From contig NZ_CADFDK010000022.1 in NCBI RefSeq assembly GCF_902832885.1, positions 6,808 to 70,807 of the forward strand: a stretch of DNA of 64,000 nucleotides, written 5' to 3'. Below the pieces are notes generated by a model. It saw nothing but the letters and a program-made list of their open reading frames with translations. It did no database searches and had not been told where the DNA came from. Both the position numbers and the translations under genes were made by a program. Below, piece by piece: positions 24,810 to 34,794 of the stretch (its first letter is position 1; each line of letters starts with the position of its first letter). This stretch comes from Burkholderia seminalis DSM 23518. GTDB lineage: Bacteria > Pseudomonadota > Gammaproteobacteria > Burkholderiales > Burkholderiaceae.

Positions 24810-27200
24810 ATGAAAGATAAGGAGCCGCGCTCCGCATTGCCGGCGGTTGGAGAACTGGTGCGTGATAAATCAAACGGGAGGTTGTACCGAGTCGTGCTCG
24901 CCGGCGGTGGAGCGCCTGACGTAGCGCTGTGTCACGTATTTGGAAGTCGATTGGAGATAAAGCACATCTCGGTCGAGGAGTTCCAAAGACGCGCAGCGCA
25001 TGGCTATCAAAACGAGGATCAGTTTGTTTATGTAGAAGACGATCCTTTTGACGCATACAAGCGAGTCATAGGTCGTACCAAGGGACACGAATCAAAGAGT
25101 GTCGAGAACTGGAATCGAATCGAGGGGCTGGTAGGGGATCGAAATCTCTTCAAAAAGTTATTGTATGGGGGTACGACTCGGAAGTTGATTTTTGAACAAC
25201 ACGCTAACGGTCAAGGCGTCAGTATACAGTTGATCCGGCGACTACATCGTTTCTATCTGCAACGAGGCATGACTCCTTTGTCGGTGGCTAGCAATTTTTG
25301 GCGATGTGGTCGGATGGAGCAACCGGCACGTTTCCGTGACAGTGATGACGTAAATGAAAAAATAAAGCAAAGAGTATTCAAAAGCCGCCCAGGTCGTCGA
25401 TCGACCGACGGTGGCCATTACGCAATTCCTTCCGAGCTATTGAACCGACTCTTTCAGCAATACGTTGACATCTACCTGACTAGCAAGGAGGGGCCTTGGC
25501 AGATTGACATTCCCAACGCGCTAGCTAAGCGGATCAAGCTCAAGATTCCAGACACACGGTTTCCGGCACGTCGTACCCCTCAAAAGGCAAAACAACGTGG
25601 TCGGGAAAAATGTAGGGATACGGGACAATGGCCGCATGCGCCACCGATGCGCGACGGTCCACGCCGGCGCCAAACCATGCAACGGTTGGTGGACCATCTT
25701 AACTACGTTTGCCGTTGCACGCGTGAAGTCAGAGATCTCACGGGGCAAGTTATCGCTCTCGAACTGGCTCCATTTGAAGAGGTCACAGTCCGGCAGTTCC
25801 AGCACTATTGGCTAACACGGGTTCCGGTCGCTGTCCGTAAGCGCCGCGCTATGGGCGAGCGGAAATACGCGTTAACTGGACGTCCGAAGCATGGGCATGC
25901 GCTACAGCATAGTGCGGGACCCGGCACCGAATACATGATTGACGCTACGGTCGCGGATGTATTTCTGGTGTCACGATATGACCGAACCGTTGTGGTCGGG
26001 CGTCCCACCGTTTATCTAGTGATGGACGTTTGGAGCCGCATGATTGCAGGTGTGCTTGTCACCCTCGATCCGCCATCGTTTGCGGCGGTAGCGCTAGTCT
26101 TCGAGAATATCGTAACACCCAAAGACGAATTCTGTGCACGGTACGACCTTCAAATCGATCCAGAGCAGTGGCCCTGTCACGATCTTCCTGGAAACGGCAT
26201 GTCGGCCGATCGCGGTAGCGACTACATGAAGATTGATGCTTGGAAAAGAGTCAACCAGCAACTGCATCTACCGATCAGCAACGTCGAAGCGCGTAATCCA
26301 GTGAGGCATGCATTGATTGAGCGCAGGTTTGGCACCATACCGGTTCATTTCCAGCGAGAAAGTTTTGGTGTTGTGGAAAAAGATGCGACCGCCCGCGGAT
26401 CACCGCACTATGCGTGGGATGCGACTGACACGCTCAGCGAATTCACAAAGAAATTGCTTCGGGCCATCCTTGTCTATATTCAAACGCCTATTGGACGGGA
26501 AGGCGCGGAGCCAGACATGATCTTTCAGGGCATGGCTGATACACCGCTCAATCGATGGAACTGGGGCATGGAAAATCGTACAGGGTCCTTGCGTCACCAT
26601 TCGCTAGACGAAGTCCGTATGGCGACCTGGCCACGCTCGACCGCCTTGCCTACGGAACGCGGGCTCCTATGGCAGGGTGTGTATTACACGTCACCCTACA
26701 TCGAAAGCACGCTCATTCATTGTTGGGGGCAGAAAGCTCGTGAACCAGTACCAATTCAGTTCAATCCAGGTGACATGTCCCGCATCTTATTGGAAGGAAA
26801 GGGGCACCTTGAGTATGGCTATCAAGCGGGGACCAACAAGCAGCTACCCGGCGATGTTGACCTTATGGAGTGGAACATCCGAAGTCTGATTGACCGTGTA
26901 AATTCAAGGCGAGAGAAGCGAAAGCTGCAGCCGCAGCGAGTGATGGAAATCCTCAATAACACCGAGGAAAGTCGGAAATCAAAGAGGGAACAAAAAGTGA
27001 CTCTGAAACGGGCAGGGCTAAGTCATCCTGAGACAGTTGGGATGCGAGAGGCGCGTGAACGAGAGCGATATGCGAACAGGAAATCGAAGCGATCACTCCT
27101 GACGAAAAAGCAACATGATTCGAGCCGAGCAGAGATTCAAAATGAATCGGAGATCGAAGCGCGCGTTCGTCGAAATATGTTGGATTTGCTCGGTGACTAG
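24810..27200 (+). CDS. tnsB: TnsB-like DDE transposase
   Basis: 796 residues. The start at 24810 is set by an excellent GGAGGTGAT Shine-Dalgarno; a longer reading to 24669 would overlap tnsA. N-terminal winged-helix/end-binding domains (about 1-340) lead to an rve catalytic core with Asp378 (EYMIDATVAD), Asp467 (GMSADRGSDY) and Glu504 (HALIERRFG). These are the DDE triad that joins the 3' ends to target DNA. A Mu-type C-terminal beta barrel (LWQGVYYTSPYI) and a basic tail that contacts TnsC follow. The gene is full length and looks functional. Confidence 0.9.
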   Translation: MKDKEPRSALPAVGELVRDKSNGRLYRVVLAGGGAPDVALCHVFGSRLEIKHISVEEFQRRAAHGYQNEDQFVYVEDDPFDAYKRVIGRTKGHESKSVENWNRIEGLVGDRNLFKKLLYGGTTRKLIFEQHANGQGVSIQLIRRLHRFYLQRGMTPLSVASNFWRCGRMEQPARFRDSDDVNEKIKQRVFKSRPGRRSTDGGHYAIPSELLNRLFQQYVDIYLTSKEGPWQIDIPNALAKRIKLKIPDTRFPARRTPQKAKQRGREKCRDTGQWPHAPPMRDGPRRRQTMQRLVDHLNYVCRCTREVRDLTGQVIALELAPFEEVTVRQFQHYWLTRVPVAVRKRRAMGERKYALTGRPKHGHALQHSAGPGTEYMIDATVADVFLVSRYDRTVVVGRPTVYLVMDVWSRMIAGVLVTLDPPSFAAVALVFENIVTPKDEFCARYDLQIDPEQWPCHDLPGNGMSADRGSDYMKIDAWKRVNQQLHLPISNVEARNPVRHALIERRFGTIPVHFQRESFGVVEKDATARGSPHYAWDATDTLSEFTKKLLRAILVYIQTPIGREGAEPDMIFQGMADTPLNRWNWGMENRTGSLRHHSLDEVRMATWPRSTALPTERGLLWQGVYYTSPYIESTLIHCWGQKAREPVPIQFNPGDMSRILLEGKGHLEYGYQAGTNKQLPGDVDLMEWNIRSLIDRVNSRREKRKLQPQRVMEILNNTEESRKSKREQKVTLKRAGLSHPETVGMREARERERYANRKSKRSLLTKKQHDSSRAEIQNESEIEARVRRNMLDLLGD

Positions 27201-27277
27201 GGAGGTAAAAATAAGGATGACATGATGTGGAGTTGAGAGGGTGGCGTAGTAAAAATTTACAAATTAGGAATGCTATC

Positions 27278-28858
27278 ATGAAAAGCGCAAAAAAATCTAG
27301 TTCAGGTTGTGAATTATATCGTGATGTTCCTCTTGATCCGGCGGGAGACGATATTTTCCGAAATACTTGTCCATCGGTGGAGGCTGTTTATCATTCTTCA
27401 AGTCTGGAGTTGCAGGAACATGGTGAAAATCCTCTGATACTAGCATTGCCACCGTTCGGACCATTGAAGCCGATTCTCAATGGAATGGCGATGGCATTTA
27501 ACGTACCTCACGCTCCGCACTATCGAAAATGGTCGATTGACAGAAAGATTCTCGCCATCAGTCGCATCTCTCAGGTGCTAGTACTACAGGGTGAACTCGT
27601 CGAACTGTTGAGTTGGTTGCACACTGCGATGCGATACCGCTACTCTGGTCTAGTCCCAACCCGTTCCCTGAGGAAACGAGTACAAGAAAACTATGCGTTA
27701 GTGCAGGCGGGTTCGCCCCGACCGATCTGTCTGCCAGGGGATTCTCATGCGCTCAGTAAATTCGTGTTTGGAATTTCTGGAGCAGGGAAAACGACGTTGG
27801 CGAAAATGGTGCTGAGTACGTTTCCAATGATCATTGAGCATCGCGAGTACCAAGGAGTTCCAGCGAGATTCATGCAGGTGGTATGGGTTTTTGTTTCCTG
27901 TCCCGCTAACGGGTCGGTACTGACCCTGATGAAGGGAATTCTGCATTGGTTTGACCTGTACCTTGGGACGTACTATGTCAATGAAATATCATCAAGATCA
28001 AATACAACTGATTATATTTTGAAGGTGGAGGATGTGCTGCGTCGCCATTTTACGGGTGTGCTGGTGATTGATGAAATCCAGTTCGCCTTGCGGTCAGCAT
28101 ATAAAACTCAATTGATCGATTTTCTAACGAATTTGCTAAACAGTAATGGTTGCACATTCATCTTGCTCGGAACGCCTGAGGCTCGAAAGTACATGGTTCG
28201 GAGCTTGCGCACTACTCGTCGCTCGTCTGGTGATGGGGCTATTCCGATGAATCCATTCTCTATGGATGTGCTATGGAAGCGTCTGGCAAAAGCAATTATT
28301 AACATAGATTTTCTTCCGATGCCGCCAAGTGATCCGGAGGAAATCATGGCGGTATTGCACGAAGTTAGCGCCGGTTTGCCGGCATTTGCCAAACTGGCAT
28401 GGAAGCTAACCCAATATAAGGGGCTGCAGGCGAATAATGAGAGTGTCACGCCGGGACTTGTGCGGGAGGCTGTCAAGGCTGGTTTCGGGCCAGTGGAAAA
28501 TTTACTGCAAGCGTTGCGGACCAGGGACTATGTTACGTTGGCCAAATGCGTGGACCTCGCAACTGCGGACGTCGAGGCGTTTCGGGAGAGAATGACGCGT
28601 GAAAAGCGACGGCGGCAGATCGGCACGAAGCTGGTGGACGATGCTTTTTTGGAAAAATTCTCCGCCTCTGTTGCAGTGTTGATTGAAATGGGACGATCAG
28701 AAATTGAGGCTGAGTCTCTAGTACGTCGAGTCCTGGAAACTGACCGCACGCTTTCATTCGAGGAAGTAGTGCGCCGAGCGTTGCCGCCCGAAGACTCACC
28801 CCAGGGCGCGTCTATCAAACAGAGGGGGCGAAAAAGAGTGAATTTCAGGAAAGCCTGA
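27278..28858 (+). CDS. tnsC: TnsC-like AAA+ transposition regulator
   Basis: 526 residues from ATG 27278. Walker A is GISGAGKTT (about 165-173), Walker B GVLVIDEIQFAL, and a sensor-like FILLGTPEARKY follows. TnsC forms ATP-bound filaments on target DNA and links the TniQ/TnsD target selector to TnsAB. It is longer than TniB-type ATPases and has a helical C-terminal extension (AFRERMTREKRRRQIGTKLVDD) that fits TnsC. The 77-bp gap after tnsB and the low G+C content shared with tnsA-tniQ show they travel together. Confidence 0.9.
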   Translation: MKSAKKSSSGCELYRDVPLDPAGDDIFRNTCPSVEAVYHSSSLELQEHGENPLILALPPFGPLKPILNGMAMAFNVPHAPHYRKWSIDRKILAISRISQVLVLQGELVELLSWLHTAMRYRYSGLVPTRSLRKRVQENYALVQAGSPRPICLPGDSHALSKFVFGISGAGKTTLAKMVLSTFPMIIEHREYQGVPARFMQVVWVFVSCPANGSVLTLMKGILHWFDLYLGTYYVNEISSRSNTTDYILKVEDVLRRHFTGVLVIDEIQFALRSAYKTQLIDFLTNLLNSNGCTFILLGTPEARKYMVRSLRTTRRSSGDGAIPMNPFSMDVLWKRLAKAIINIDFLPMPPSDPEEIMAVLHEVSAGLPAFAKLAWKLTQYKGLQANNESVTPGLVREAVKAGFGPVENLLQALRTRDYVTLAKCVDLATADVEAFRERMTREKRRRQIGTKLVDDAFLEKFSASVAVLIEMGRSEIEAESLVRRVLETDRTLSFEEVVRRALPPEDSPQGASIKQRGRKRVNFRKA

Positions 28859-28903
28859 TCGGTTCGGAAGTTTTTCTCATCAGATAGGAAAATGGAGGGT
28901 CGC

Positions 28904-30286
28904 GTGGCCGTTTTTCTCGATATGCCTTTGCCTGATGAGGCCTTATTTAGCATTGTCGCACGATATCTCGAGGATGCGAAAGTGACGTCAAGGAGCGCAT
29001 TTCAGAAATACCCCTCTGGCTCGGATGTCGGCCTGCTGATTGGTATTGCACGCGGATTGGATCGCATAGCAATCGAAACGGCCATGGTATGGGGAATGAG
29101 CGTAGACGAAATTCGAGAAAGGTTAACTATTTACCCATACTATGCTGAGTTGTGTAGTCCGAAGCGAGGAGACGCTAGTCAAGATGATTCTACGAGTCAG
29201 TCGACATGGCTAAACAGAGCGACTCCGGGGCGTCTCGGTATGAGACATTGCGAGATGTGCTGGAAGGAGGACATCGCTTCCGATATTCCGAGATATTGGC
29301 GGCGGACCCATCAGTTACCCGGCGTACTAACATGCTTAGTACATCGATATCCGCTTAGCTATAGCGGTTGTGGTGCCACGCAATCATTGATCGCAACAGG
29401 TCGACAATTTGATGCGGGGCGGTGCATTGAACCTGTCGGTTCGACAAATCAACACGAGGCGCGATATCGATTTGCAAAGCTCTCGGCCAAGGTACTAGCT
29501 GGTAGAAAAGATGCTTGCCGGTATCTCGAAAGAGAGGCACGAATCGCTTGTGCGCGAGCCATTGGATATACGAATGAAAAATCTGTCGACATTCGGGATG
29601 TGGTGGGGGACCTTGCGAGGCTAATGGGTTATGCGTATTTTGAAAGAATCGGCATATCATTGCACAATGATTATTGGATGCGCAGAGTATTCTGGAGGGA
29701 AAAAAGCGAATCAAGTAGTGTGCTGAAATACGTGCTTTTGGAGTTCTTGCTTCAAGAACATGTTGACAGAATGCGAAGAGTGGTAGTTCCTATATGCCCT
29801 AGGGCAGTGTCAGTGGCTGATCCGCAACATCGACTTTCGATTCGAGAGCTTGGAGAATGTGAGTCACATTGTATCTGCTCGTGTGGTTTCTCTTTCCTTT
29901 ATTCCCGTAGCTCCACCGAGAGCGCCGCTGTGTTGAAGCCGACGCATGATGGTATCGATCTAGCAATGACGGCTGGATATCTCATTTCACGAGGATATTC
30001 GATGAGTAAGGCGAGCTATCACTTGGGTGTCGAGAAGGGGAGGCTGGAAAATATGTTGAGCGTCCAGCAGGAATTCGGTTCGTGGAGATGTCAGAGGAGA
30101 CGTGCAACACACCTAGCTGCGTGGATTGAACTCGTCGATCGTTACATCGAAGCGAATGCGGCGCTGGCGAACGACCGCGGACACTGGTGTGTCGTCGCGG
30201 AACTAGAACGAAGTTTGCCGAGCCACCTCATTCCATCCAGGCGTACTTTTGAGAATGGTGAGATTCATGGCGATCTATCTCGATGA
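28904..30286 (+). CDS. tniQ: TniQ/TnsD-family target-selection protein 1
   Basis: 460 residues from GTG 28904 (GGAGGG 4 bp upstream); ATG 28892 is an alternative. The TniQ domain begins FLDMPLPDEALFSIVARYLED. It carries the zinc-ribbon signature of the family: HCEMCWKEDI, then YWRRTHQLPGVLTCLVH, with Cys/His ligands. A second Cys-rich patch near CESHCICSCGF and helical HTH-like repeats (YLISRGYSMSKASYHLGVEKGRLENML) follow in the C-terminal half, as in TnsD-like proteins that read a target sequence. It belongs to the same operon as tnsC. Confidence 0.85.
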   Translation: MAVFLDMPLPDEALFSIVARYLEDAKVTSRSAFQKYPSGSDVGLLIGIARGLDRIAIETAMVWGMSVDEIRERLTIYPYYAELCSPKRGDASQDDSTSQSTWLNRATPGRLGMRHCEMCWKEDIASDIPRYWRRTHQLPGVLTCLVHRYPLSYSGCGATQSLIATGRQFDAGRCIEPVGSTNQHEARYRFAKLSAKVLAGRKDACRYLEREARIACARAIGYTNEKSVDIRDVVGDLARLMGYAYFERIGISLHNDYWMRRVFWREKSESSSVLKYVLLEFLLQEHVDRMRRVVVPICPRAVSVADPQHRLSIRELGECESHCICSCGFSFLYSRSSTESAAVLKPTHDGIDLAMTAGYLISRGYSMSKASYHLGVEKGRLENMLSVQQEFGSWRCQRRRATHLAAWIELVDRYIEANAALANDRGHWCVVAELERSLPSHLIPSRRTFENGEIHGDLSR

Positions 30287-31508
30287 ACCTTTAGATGACG
30301 AACCACTCTTCGGTATCGTGGCCCGCTATCTCGAATCTGTTCCGGCTCTACCACTAAAGCCGATGATACGTCGCCTGTTCGGACGGTGGATCATAGCGTC
30401 ATATGCTGCTGGCGGATTGGATTCCGTTGCACGCGAAACAACAGGCTGCTGGCACCTTTCACCGACACAGATCGCATGCGATATGACAGATTTCCCGTAT
30501 TTTGCATCAATCTTGACGCCCGAAAGAACTAAGATGATGTTGGAAAGGGTGTGTGGGGTATCCTCTTTAGGCGTTACAAAGGCGCGCCCGATGACGACTT
30601 GGACAACTCCCTGGCACGGACACAGATTTTGTCCGGTGTGCTTTCGCGAGGACAAGTTAACAGATGGCTTTCCACATTGGAGACGTAGCCATCAGCTCCC
30701 TGGCGTCATTGTCTGCCATTTACACAACGAAGTGCTATGGGAACTTGACCGGTATGCCGAAAAAGGAACTATGGGATATATATCTCCTGACAAAGCTGTT
30801 CGACTAGGAATATCGCCGATCAAACTCCGATTGACCAGCCGACAAAAGAAAAATTGTCAAATGGTCGCACAAGTATCTGCAGATTTATTGAAAGATAGAC
30901 TTTCGATCGATGTTGCTAATTTTCCGAACGAGTTTTGGGATTTTATGATTGGCGCTTCACGATACCTGGCCGGTGCGAAGCGTGGCATTTGTATGGAAAG
31001 GCTAATTAATAAATGCTTCGGAGATGATTATGTAAAAAAATATGTGGTTGCTAGGGGGCGGCAAGATCTTGCGGATATTTTCTCTTATCGAGGTCGAAGG
31101 AAGCCGATTCAGAATGTGATCGCGTTATCATTGATGCGTCTGGTCGCGGAAAACCCACGGCTCTTGGAAGATCGACAGTTCGCGGATATTTATAACTATT
31201 CAAAATCAAACGAAATAAAAATAAGGATGCCTAGTAAAAGGCTACCTCGCTTTCCTTGCCCGAGTCGATTAGCAAAACATGGGCCCGGTTATCTCGTTCG
31301 AAGGGTGCGTTCAGACCTAGGTCGATTACGCGCGGCCTGCGACTGCGGCATGCGATTTTCATACGTCGAAACGGCGGAGGGTTTCGCGTTGTTGCGCGTT
31401 TCTAGATGGGGCCCGGATTACCACAAAGAGATGCTTCGATTGGATGCGCTCGGGATGAAGCCAGGGGGGGCATCGCTCGCCGACTCGCGGTGCCTGAGAA
31501 GACTGTAA
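30267..31508 (+). CDS. tniQ: TniQ-family target-selection protein 2
   Basis: 413 residues from ATG 30267, overlapping the first TniQ gene by 20 bp. The N-terminus YLDEPLDDEPLFGIVARYLESV is clearly paralogous to the first protein. The zinc motif reads RFCPVCFREDK, then HWRRSHQLPGVIVCHLH. The C-terminal part diverges from paralogue 1 and has a short Cys pair (RAACDCGMRFSY). Two TniQ-type proteins in one Tn7-like operon usually mean two target-choice routes, such as a fixed chromosomal site and mobile plasmids. Which does which cannot be told. Confidence 0.85.
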   Translation: MAIYLDEPLDDEPLFGIVARYLESVPALPLKPMIRRLFGRWIIASYAAGGLDSVARETTGCWHLSPTQIACDMTDFPYFASILTPERTKMMLERVCGVSSLGVTKARPMTTWTTPWHGHRFCPVCFREDKLTDGFPHWRRSHQLPGVIVCHLHNEVLWELDRYAEKGTMGYISPDKAVRLGISPIKLRLTSRQKKNCQMVAQVSADLLKDRLSIDVANFPNEFWDFMIGASRYLAGAKRGICMERLINKCFGDDYVKKYVVARGRQDLADIFSYRGRRKPIQNVIALSLMRLVAENPRLLEDRQFADIYNYSKSNEIKIRMPSKRLPRFPCPSRLAKHGPGYLVRRVRSDLGRLRAACDCGMRFSYVETAEGFALLRVSRWGPDYHKEMLRLDALGMKPGGASLADSRCLRRL

Positions 31509-31928
31509 AAAATTTCCTTAATCGATGCCGTTGAGACAGCCCAGGTTGATCGCTAGTTACCTCACGGGAATCGGAAGTCGCTAGGCGAAGCGTAGAGGTT
31601 GAAATTTCCGCCGTCTGGACTGAGCAGGCCGTCAATGCTCGGTACGCATCTTCGACATGTCCCTGTTTTACATGGCATCGGAGCCCGCGTTTCTACTGCC
31701 GAGTGCAGACTCTTGTCTGTTTCTCGGTCTCTCTCTTAGCGCATTTCGACCCAAGTGCCAACTTTTCCGTGGCATCTGATGGCGTTTAGTGAATTGCCGT
31801 CCTCCGTATTGGCTGGCAATTCACGTGCGGACATTTATGTGTGTCTACAGTTGATAGGTGTCGACATACAAAAGGATTACGGCCGGAAGAAGGGGGCGGA
31901 ACGCCGAAGCCTCTCGCCGGCCGCCTGC
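31509..31928. other. Junction between transposon operon and catabolic region
   Basis: 420 bp without a supported gene. Base composition shifts here from the A+T-rich tns genes to the very G+C-rich right half. A perfect 10-bp inverted repeat GTGAATTGCC/GGCAATTCAC (31789-31798, 31815-31824) forms a 16-nt-loop hairpin. The other transposon end could lie here, but no clear terminal repeat was found. Confidence 0.45.
31789..31824. repeat. 10-bp perfect inverted repeat (hairpin)
   Basis: GTGAATTGCC and its exact inverse flank a 16-bp loop. No T-run follows, so it is not a typical terminator. It may be a protein-binding site near the island border. Confidence 0.5.
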
Positions 31929-32840
31929 TCACTTGCGCAACGATCCGGTCAGTTGCCGCAATTCGTCCAGCAGCTTGACCGCGGGTGTGGGTAGCGTGCC
32001 GCGCCGGCGCCGAAACGCGGTCAACGTGCGTTGCGCATCCAGGCCTTCGATGTCCAGCGCGTCAATGACGCCGGCCTTGCTTTCGGTGTCGTACATCGGC
32101 TCGGCCATCCATGAGACGAAGCCGCATCGTGCTACCAGGCTTTTGAGCACGGTGACCGAACGGGTCTCGACGGCAATGGCCGGCATCGGGAGGCCTCGGG
32201 CTTCGAAGGTTTCTTGCATGTGGGCATAAGGTCCGGTTCCCTTGGGCGTGATGGCCCACCGTTGTGTCAGCGTGTCCTCGAGCCGAAGGCCGCGCGTCGA
32301 GCGCAACGGATGATCGGTCGCCGCGACCACGAAACTCCGGTCGGTCCATGAACAATCGGTGAGCGCAGCGACCTCGTCGGTTTCGATTCCCGAGGTGCAG
32401 AGCGCCAGGTCGATCTCGTAAGCGAGCAAACCCTCGACGAGACGGTCCCACACGCCTTCAATCACCTCGACGCGCAGGTTGGGCCATTTATCGAGCACGC
32501 ACGCGATGGCCATCGGCAGCACGAGGCTCGCGATGCTGCCCACCGCGCCCACCTTGATGACGCCTTTCGCGAGGCCGCGCATCGCGTCCAGTTCCTCGCG
32601 CGCCTGCTCGGCTTCCCTTTGCAGCAACATGGCATGCGGCATCAACGCCTCGCCCAGCGCGGTCAGCTGCATCCCTTTCGTGTGGCGCTCGAACAGCGGC
32701 GCCCCGACCGATTCCTCGAGCCGCTTGATCGATCTGCTCAGCGCGGGCTGGGTCATGTCGAGCAGCGTCGCGGCTCGTCCCAGGCTACCGGCGGACACGA
32801 TCGTCGTGAACATCGTCAACTGCTGCAGATTGAAACTCAT
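31929..32840 (-). CDS. LysR-family transcriptional regulator
   Basis: 303 residues. The N-terminal winged HTH (FNLQQLTMFTTIVSAGSLGRAATLLDMTQ..., LSRSIKRLEESVGAPLFER) is the LysR signature. The effector-binding domain begins at about residue 90 (GVIKVGAVGSIASLVLP). It is transcribed divergently from mdlC across a 309-bp interval, the classic layout for a LysR activator of the adjacent catabolic genes. The inducer is probably mandelate, benzoylformate or benzoate, by inference. Confidence 0.9.
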   Translation of the reverse strand: MSFNLQQLTMFTTIVSAGSLGRAATLLDMTQPALSRSIKRLEESVGAPLFERHTKGMQLTALGEALMPHAMLLQREAEQAREELDAMRGLAKGVIKVGAVGSIASLVLPMAIACVLDKWPNLRVEVIEGVWDRLVEGLLAYEIDLALCTSGIETDEVAALTDCSWTDRSFVVAATDHPLRSTRGLRLEDTLTQRWAITPKGTGPYAHMQETFEARGLPMPAIAVETRSVTVLKSLVARCGFVSWMAEPMYDTESKAGVIDALDIEGLDAQRTLTAFRRRRGTLPTPAVKLLDELRQLTGSLRK

Positions 32841-33149
32841 CGCGGCGAACCTGATTGAAAGGGAATAAAGGGGGCGAACAAGATCCCGAGTCGGATGGCG
32901 CTAGGTGTCTTCCCTGAAAGGAACCGCCGCGTACGCTCGCGGCGGCTGCCGGAAAACCGGTGCTGGCGGCGCTCAGCCCCGCCCGGTAAGGCTTCCGGCC
33001 TGAATGGACCCGTCAGGCCACTCGGCGATGTCATGCATGAATGTAATGACTTTGAGCATTTTTGGCAATTTTCAAACAAGGTATCGAATCCCATACTGCG
33101 GCTCATCCCATCACCGCCAGCCCGAGTGGCGAACCGCAGAGGATTCGAG
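32841..33149. promoter_or_regulatory. Divergent LysR/mdlC control region
   Basis: 309 bp between divergent genes. An A+T-rich island at about 33025-33090 contains TTTGGCAATTTTCAAA (33061-33076). Its TTTG/CAAA arms are a candidate LysR-type T-N11-A box. AGAGGA at about 33138-33143 is the mdlC ribosome binding site. Confidence 0.45.
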
Positions 33150-34739
33150 ATGCAACGAAACACAAGTGGGCAGCCGACCGTTCGCGACGCCGTCGTGGAC
33201 TTGATGCGGCGCCTCGGCATGACGTCCGTGTTTGCCAATCCCGGCTCGACCGAGCTACCGATGTTCCGCGACTTCCCGGAGGATTTCCGGTACGTGCTGG
33301 GCTTGCAGGAAGCGGTCGTTGTCGGCATGGCGGACGGGTATGCGCAGGCGACCGGCAACGCCGCGCTGGTCAACCTGCATTCGGCGGCCGGTGTCGGCAA
33401 TGCGATGGGCAACATCTTCACGGCGTTCAAGAACCGCACGCCGCTGATCGTGACTGCCGGCCAGCAGGCCCGCTCGATCCTGCCGTTCGATCCGTTTCTG
33501 TCGGCGTCGCAGGCAACCGAGTTGCCGCGCCCCTACGTGAAATGGAGCATCGAACCGGCTCGTGCCGCGGATGTGCCGCTGGCGCTCGCCCGTGCGTACC
33601 ACGTGGCGATGCAGGAGCCGCGTGGCCCCGTGTTCGTTTCCATTCCGGTCGACGACTGGGATCAGCCGGCCGACTTCGTCGAGGCGACACGGGTCAGCAC
33701 CCGGTTCCGTCCCGATCCGGAACGGATCGCGGAGATCGGCGACGCGCTGGACAGCTGCCAGCGGCCGGCCATCGTCGTCGGCGCGGAACTCGATCGCGCC
33801 GATGCCTGGAGCGAGGTTATCCAGATCGCCGAGCGCCACAACGCGCGGGTTTACGTCGCGCCGATGTCGTCGCGCTGCAGCTTCCCTGAAGATCATCGGC
33901 TCTTCGCCGGATTCCTTCCGGCGATGCGCGAAAAAATCGTCCGGATTCTGCACGGGCATGACCTGATCTTCGTCGTCGGGGCGCCGGCGTTCGCGTATCA
34001 CGTCGAAGGCAGTGGGCCGCATGTGCCTGACGGTGCGGCGTTGTACCAGCTCATCGACGATCCGGCCACCGCGGCGTGGACGCCGGCCGGTACGTCGGTG
34101 GTGGCGAACATTCGCCTGGGGCTGGCGGACCTGCTCGCCCGTCCGGCGCCGCGGGGTCGGCCGCTACCGGCGCCTCGCGAGGCCGTCGAGCGCGCCGAGC
34201 CCACGGCGGTCATGTCGGTCGCCTATGCGTTGCAGACGCTGTCCGAGGTCCGCCATGCAGCCGATATCGTGGTCGAGGAGGCGCCGAGTTCGCGCCCCGT
34301 CATGCAACGGTATCTGCCGTTCACGCGCGGTCAGACGTTCTACACGATGGCAAGCGGCGGTCTGGGCTACGGCATGCCCGCCGCGGTGGGCGTGGCTTTG
34401 GGCAAACCGGGCAGCCGCGTGATCGGCCTCATCGGCGACGGCTCGGCGATGTATTCGCCGCAAGCGATCTACAGCGCGGTCCAGCTCGCTCTCCCGATCA
34501 CATTCGTCATCCTGAATAATTCACGCTACGCCGCCTTGCAGGAATTCGCGCCCGTATTTGGCTTTTCCGCGTCGGATCCGGTGCAGGGCACCGATCTCCC
34601 TGGGCTGGATTTCGTGTCTCTGGCCCACGGCATGGGCTGCAAGGGGGTTCGGGTGAGCGACGCACGGTTGCTCAAGTCCGCGCTGGAAGACGCGTTGTCG
34701 TCGGGTGAAACGCGCCTTGTGGAAATCGTCGTGGCCTGA
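33150..34739 (+). CDS. mdlC: Benzoylformate decarboxylase (ThDP-dependent)
   Basis: 529 residues from ATG 33150; the frame upstream is open but not domain-like. It splits benzoylformate into benzaldehyde and CO2. Active-site equivalents of the Pseudomonas putida enzyme are present: Ser33 in ANPGSTELPMF, Glu54 in GLQEAVVVGMADGYA (cofactor-activating) and His77 in NLHSAAGVGNAMGN. A second histidine falls in FPEDHRLFAGFLP. The ThDP/Mg motif is GDGSAMYSPQAIYSAVQLALPITFVILNN in the C-terminal domain. The length matches the family (about 528). It is followed 55 bp later by an aldehyde dehydrogenase that would use its product. Confidence 0.9.
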   Translation: MQRNTSGQPTVRDAVVDLMRRLGMTSVFANPGSTELPMFRDFPEDFRYVLGLQEAVVVGMADGYAQATGNAALVNLHSAAGVGNAMGNIFTAFKNRTPLIVTAGQQARSILPFDPFLSASQATELPRPYVKWSIEPARAADVPLALARAYHVAMQEPRGPVFVSIPVDDWDQPADFVEATRVSTRFRPDPERIAEIGDALDSCQRPAIVVGAELDRADAWSEVIQIAERHNARVYVAPMSSRCSFPEDHRLFAGFLPAMREKIVRILHGHDLIFVVGAPAFAYHVEGSGPHVPDGAALYQLIDDPATAAWTPAGTSVVANIRLGLADLLARPAPRGRPLPAPREAVERAEPTAVMSVAYALQTLSEVRHAADIVVEEAPSSRPVMQRYLPFTRGQTFYTMASGGLGYGMPAAVGVALGKPGSRVIGLIGDGSAMYSPQAIYSAVQLALPITFVILNNSRYAALQEFAPVFGFSASDPVQGTDLPGLDFVSLAHGMGCKGVRVSDARLLKSALEDALSSGETRLVEIVVA

Positions 34740-34794
34740 CCGTGAATCGGCGATTCGGCAGGCCGGCATGTCAAACATATTCGAGGAGACGGAA

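Noticed and set aside
2666-31508. The serine recombinase at 2666-3220 as cointegrate resolvase of the Tn7-like element.
   Set aside because: It is 20 kb away, separated by IS elements and an unrelated integrase. Nothing ties the two together.
23285-31671. Similar TGTCCCT(A/G)TTTT(T)TTA sequences at 23285 and 31659 as Tn7-like transposon ends.
   Set aside because: They are in the same orientation, while true ends must be inverted, and no flanking 5-bp duplication was found.
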